A stretch of 7,453 nucleotides of DNA. It comes from Treponema sp. (GTDB taxonomy: Bacteria > Spirochaetota > Spirochaetia > Treponematales > Breznakiellaceae). The notes beneath the pieces were generated by a model. The model was not told the DNA's origin, searched no databases, and was given only the letters and a program-made list of their open reading frames with translations. Shown one piece after another: positions 5,028-7,453 of the stretch. The stretch spans positions 1 to 7,453 of the forward strand of contig JAISPY010000135.1 in NCBI GenBank assembly GCA_031274565.1, read 5' to 3'. A program made the position numbers and the translations under genes. Within the stretch, counting starts at the first letter, position 1; each line of letters starts with the position of its first letter.

Positions 5028-5915
5028 ATGGCGAATTTACGGGATGTGCGGATGCGGATGCGGGCCATCAAACAGACCTTGCAGGTTACCAAGGCCATGA
5101 ATCTGATCTCTACGGCTAAACTGCGGAAGGGCCGGCGGACCCTGGAGGATACGGAGCCCTTCTTTACCCGTATCGAAAAATCCATGGGGGATATCCTCTC
5201 TTCGGCGGGAAGTATGGAGAGCCAGTTCTTCAAGAACACCGAGGCGGAGACCGGTTCCCTCAGCGCGGTGCTGGTGATTACCAGTGATAAGGGTTTGGCC
5301 GGGGGCTATAACGCCAACATATTCAGGCAGGTCGCTGCGCTCTGTAGGGACCTCACCAAGCCCGCGCTGATGCTGGTAGGTTCCATTGGGTATCGGTATT
5401 TTGTCCATACCCCCTATGCAATCCTTGAAAATTTTTCCTTTAAGTCCCGTCTGCCCACGATGGAGGATGCCCAGGAGATTACCGATTATATCATCTCCCA
5501 ATATGTGTGGGGCATGTTCAAAGAGGTCCATATCGTCTATACCCACATGTACAGTACCGTGAAGCTCCTCCCCCGGGCCCGGCAAATTCTGCCCTTGAAC
5601 GCGGAGAAGATACAAGCAGAGATCCTGCAAAGCGGCGGTCAGAAGCGGGTGAAGATTCCCTTTGAGTATATTCCTTCCGAAACCGCAGTGTTTGACGCCT
5701 TAGTGCCCTTTTACCTGAAAGGTATTGTCTATGGCACCCTGGTAGAAGCCTACGTCAGTGAGCAAAGCACCCGGATGGCTGCTATGGAAGAGGCCTCAAA
5801 AAACGCGGAAGAGATGCTGGCAAGCCTTCAGATTTACTATAACCGGATAAGGCAGGCGGGTATTACCCAGGAAGTAACGGAAATAATCTCAGGATCCGCA
5901 GTGCTGTCCGAATAG
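5028..5915 (+). CDS. atpG: ATP synthase F1 subunit gamma
   Basis: This 295-residue central shaft rotates inside the alpha/beta hexamer and couples it to the c-ring. Both terminal coiled-coil helices are recognisable: the N-terminal MRAIKQTLQVTKAMNLISTA pattern, and the C-terminal half with SEQSTRMAAMEEASKNAEEM and YNRIRQAGITQEVTEIISG. The Rossmann-like middle domain has DKGLAGGYN at 87-95. Length is normal. There is no sign of the regulatory cysteine-containing insertion of chloroplast gamma. AGAGGA (5018-5023) is only 4 bases before the ATG, a short but usable spacing. It lies 8 bases after atpA and 36 bases before atpD. With no epsilon gene seen here, the partner that normally joins gamma to the c-ring is missing from this locus. 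Confidence 0.97.
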   Translation: MANLRDVRMRMRAIKQTLQVTKAMNLISTAKLRKGRRTLEDTEPFFTRIEKSMGDILSSAGSMESQFFKNTEAETGSLSAVLVITSDKGLAGGYNANIFRQVAALCRDLTKPALMLVGSIGYRYFVHTPYAILENFSFKSRLPTMEDAQEITDYIISQYVWGMFKEVHIVYTHMYSTVKLLPRARQILPLNAEKIQAEILQSGGQKRVKIPFEYIPSETAVFDALVPFYLKGIVYGTLVEAYVSEQSTRMAAMEEASKNAEEMLASLQIYYNRIRQAGITQEVTEIISGSAVLSE

Positions 5916-5938
5916 GCCCATATGCGGTGGAATTGCAG

Positions 5939-5943
5939 GGAGG
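5939..5943 (+). promoter_or_regulatory. Shine-Dalgarno deciding the atpD start
   Basis: GGAGG lies 8 bases before the ATG at 5952 and decides for it over the in-frame ATG at 5922. It sits in the 36-base gap after atpG. Confidence 0.8.
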
Positions 5944-5951
5944 AATACGAA

Positions 5952-7334
5952 ATGGCGAATACCGGATATATCACCCAGATCGTGGGGCCGGTGGTGGATG
6001 TACGGTTTGAGGAAGCGCAGGTTCCGGGGATTTTACATGCCTTGGAGGTGCGCCAGGGAACCCGTAAGATGGTCATGGAGGTATTACAGCATATCGGGGA
6101 TAACCGGGTTCGCTGTGTTGCTATGGAAGCCACCGAGGGTTTAAGCCGGGGCATGGAAGTGCTGGATACGGGCCATCCGATTCAGGTGCCGGTGGGGGAA
6201 GCGGTGCTGGGCAGGATGTTCAACGTTACCGGCACGGTAATTGATGACCGGGGGCCTTTCACCGCAGAGCGTTACGTTTCCATACACCGGGACGCTCCCA
6301 GCTTTGCGGAACAGCGGCCCGCCACCGAGGTCTTTGAAACGGGCATCAAGGTCATCGATCTCATCGCTCCCTACGCCAAGGGGGGTAAGATCGGTCTTTT
6401 TGGCGGCGCGGGGGTGGGAAAGACCGTGGTGATCATGGAGCTTATCCGCAACATCGCCACGGAACACGCGGGGTATTCGGTATTCTCTGGGGTGGGGGAA
6501 CGTTCCCGGGAAGGAGCGGACCTCTGGAAGGAGATGAACGAATCCGGGGTCATCGCCAAGACTGCCCTGGTTTTTGGGCAAATGAATGAACCCCCCGGCG
6601 CTCGGATGCGGGTTGCCTTGGCAGGGCTTACCATGGCCGAGCATTTCCGGGATCAGGGCGGCCAGGATGTGCTCTTATTCATCGATAATATCTTCCGGTT
6701 TATCCAGGCCGGAGCGGAGGTTTCCGCGCTCTTAGGCCGGATTCCCAGCGCGGTGGGCTACCAGCCCACCTTGGCCAATGAGATGGGCGCGCTCCAGGAG
6801 CGGATTGCCAGCACTTCCAAGGGTTCTATCACCAGCGTCCAAGCGGTGTATGTACCTGCGGACGATCTGACGGATCCTGCGCCGGCCACTACCTTCGCGC
6901 ATCTTGACGCTACCACGGTACTTTCCCGCAAGATCGTCGAGTTGGGGATCTATCCTTCGGTGGATCCCTTGGCCTCCAATTCCCGTATTCTGGACCCGGC
7001 CCTGGTGGGAGAGGAGCATTACCAAACCACCCAGCGGACCTTGCAGACCCTACAGCGGTATAAGGAACTGCAAGATATCATCGCTATCCTGGGGATGGAT
7101 GAACTCTCTGGAGAGGATAAGCTCGTGGTATCCCGGGCGCGGAAGATACAGCGGTTCTTCAGTCAGCCCTTCTTCGTGGCGGAACGGTATACGGGTATTC
7201 CGGGCCGGTATGTGCCGGTTACGGAAACGGTTCGGGGTTTCAAGATGATCCTAGACGGAGAAACCGATGCCATTCCTGAGCAGGCCTTCTTCATGGCGGG
7301 AGACATCAATGATGTGCTCTCCAAGAAAACCTAA
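5952..7334 (+). CDS. atpD: ATP synthase F1 subunit beta (catalytic)
   Basis: This 460-residue catalytic subunit makes ATP from ADP and phosphate. The Walker A motif GGAGVGKT is at 151-158, with K157. The catalytic glutamate E183 is in GERSREG (the usual form is GERTREG). Walker B LLFIDNIF carries D245, followed by LLGRIPSAVGYQPTLA. The C-terminal domain ends MAGDINDVL, so the gene is complete. The DELSEED loop that presses on gamma and epsilon reads DELSGED (383-389), with Gly for a usually acidic residue. I place the start at 5952 because GGAGG lies 8 bases upstream and the protein then begins in register with the family (MANTGYITQIVGPVVDV). An in-frame ATG at 5922 would add ten unrelated residues and has no good ribosome site. 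The stop codon is the edge of a large hairpin, and no atpC follows. Confidence 0.98.
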   Translation: MANTGYITQIVGPVVDVRFEEAQVPGILHALEVRQGTRKMVMEVLQHIGDNRVRCVAMEATEGLSRGMEVLDTGHPIQVPVGEAVLGRMFNVTGTVIDDRGPFTAERYVSIHRDAPSFAEQRPATEVFETGIKVIDLIAPYAKGGKIGLFGGAGVGKTVVIMELIRNIATEHAGYSVFSGVGERSREGADLWKEMNESGVIAKTALVFGQMNEPPGARMRVALAGLTMAEHFRDQGGQDVLLFIDNIFRFIQAGAEVSALLGRIPSAVGYQPTLANEMGALQERIASTSKGSITSVQAVYVPADDLTDPAPATTFAHLDATTVLSRKIVELGIYPSVDPLASNSRILDPALVGEEHYQTTQRTLQTLQRYKELQDIIAILGMDELSGEDKLVVSRARKIQRFFSQPFFVAERYTGIPGRYVPVTETVRGFKMILDGETDAIPEQAFFMAGDINDVLSKKT

Positions 7335-7378
7335 GGAAGCACTGATTTATTCAATCGAGAATAAATCAGTGCTTCCTT
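7333..7378 (+). terminator. 20-bp perfect stem-loop abutting the atpD stop; likely operon terminator
   Basis: Bases 7333-7352 pair perfectly with 7359-7378, leaving a 6-base loop (AATCGA). The left arm starts with the last two bases of the atpD stop codon. The base of the stem ends in TT and is followed by TAATGTGG, so the U-tract is short for a classical intrinsic terminator. The stem is nevertheless long enough to end or protect the transcript. The perfect symmetry also fits a small repeated or transposon-derived palindrome. The first 11 bases including the stop T recur at 649-659. Confidence 0.6.
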
Positions 7379-7385
7379 TAATGTG

Positions 7386-7421
7386 GTTTTTCGCAGTTTT
7401 CCGCAGGAAAACGAGAAAAAC
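7386..7421. repeat. Second stem-loop downstream of atpD
   Basis: GTTTTCC (7396-7402) pairs with GGAAAAC (7406-7412) around a GCA loop. Outside a small asymmetric internal loop, GTTTTTC (7386-7392) pairs with GAAAAAC (7415-7421). This makes 14 paired positions in total. No T-run follows on the + strand. It may reinforce the preceding stem-loop in ending the atp transcript, or belong to the next, unseen locus. Confidence 0.5.
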
Positions 7422-7430
7422 AATAGGGCA

Positions 7431-7444
7431 ACGCTGATGAGCGT
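7431..7444. repeat. Small third hairpin near the right edge
   Basis: ACGCT-GATG-AGCGT forms a 5-bp stem with a 4-base loop, 9 bases after the second stem-loop. It is short enough to be chance. I list it because it makes three hairpins in a row in the 119 bases after atpD. No gene start is visible here. Confidence 0.3.
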
Positions 7445-7453
7445 CAAGTTAAT

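Noticed and set aside
5922..5951. Earlier in-frame ATG for atpD
   Set aside because: It adds ten residues foreign to the family, while GGAGG is correctly placed for the ATG at 5952.
1330..7334. N-ATPase (the alternative, often sodium-coupled operon)
   Set aside because: Gene order is the classical one, a delta subunit is present, AtpQ/AtpR-like genes are absent, and beta is last rather than first.

Overview
The window is dominated by an F-type (F1Fo) ATP synthase operon on the + strand, in the classical bacterial order a-c-b-delta-alpha-gamma-beta (atpB-atpE-atpF-atpH-atpA-atpG-atpD, about 1330-7334). The genes are tightly packed: atpF/atpH overlap by 8 bp, atpH/atpA by 7 bp, and the other gaps are 8-56 bp. 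All seven subunits look intact, with their nucleotide-binding and ion-translocation motifs in place. The operon stops at atpD. A 20-bp perfect inverted repeat begins inside the atpD stop codon, and no epsilon-subunit gene (atpC) follows in the 119 bases that remain. There is also no atpI in front of atpB.

Upstream of the operon, on the same strand, is a small gene (736-1251) for a soluble all-helical protein resembling the N-terminal domain of RsbR-type stress-signalling proteins (RsbRD_N-like). Its function is unknown. Candidate promoters lie in front of it (701-729) and in front of atpB (1269-1296).

The left part (1-735) is mostly non-coding. Its one supported gene is the first 34 codons of a lipoprotein on the - strand (103 to 1, running off the window), with a clear signal peptide and lipobox. 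Upstream of that gene is a 19-base poly-G/C tract (165-183). Further out is a near-consensus - strand promoter (491-463), separated from the lipoprotein start by a hairpin-rich stretch of about 350 bases. The lipoprotein and the RsbRD-like gene are divergently arranged. Region 492-735 holds T-runs and a short TTCGCG repeat cluster.

Organism: a Gram-negative-type bacterium with moderate GC content. The lone RsbRD_N-like protein, the lipoprotein and the poly-G tract upstream of a lipoprotein gene suggest a spirochaete of the Treponema group. This is a weak inference from style and not from a diagnostic marker. The c-subunit ligand residues favour proton over sodium coupling. I did not find an unmistakably new system. 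The points most worth following are the missing epsilon gene together with an altered beta DELSEED motif, the poly-G tract and long structured leader before the lipoprotein gene, and the RsbRD-like protein next to the ATP synthase operon.
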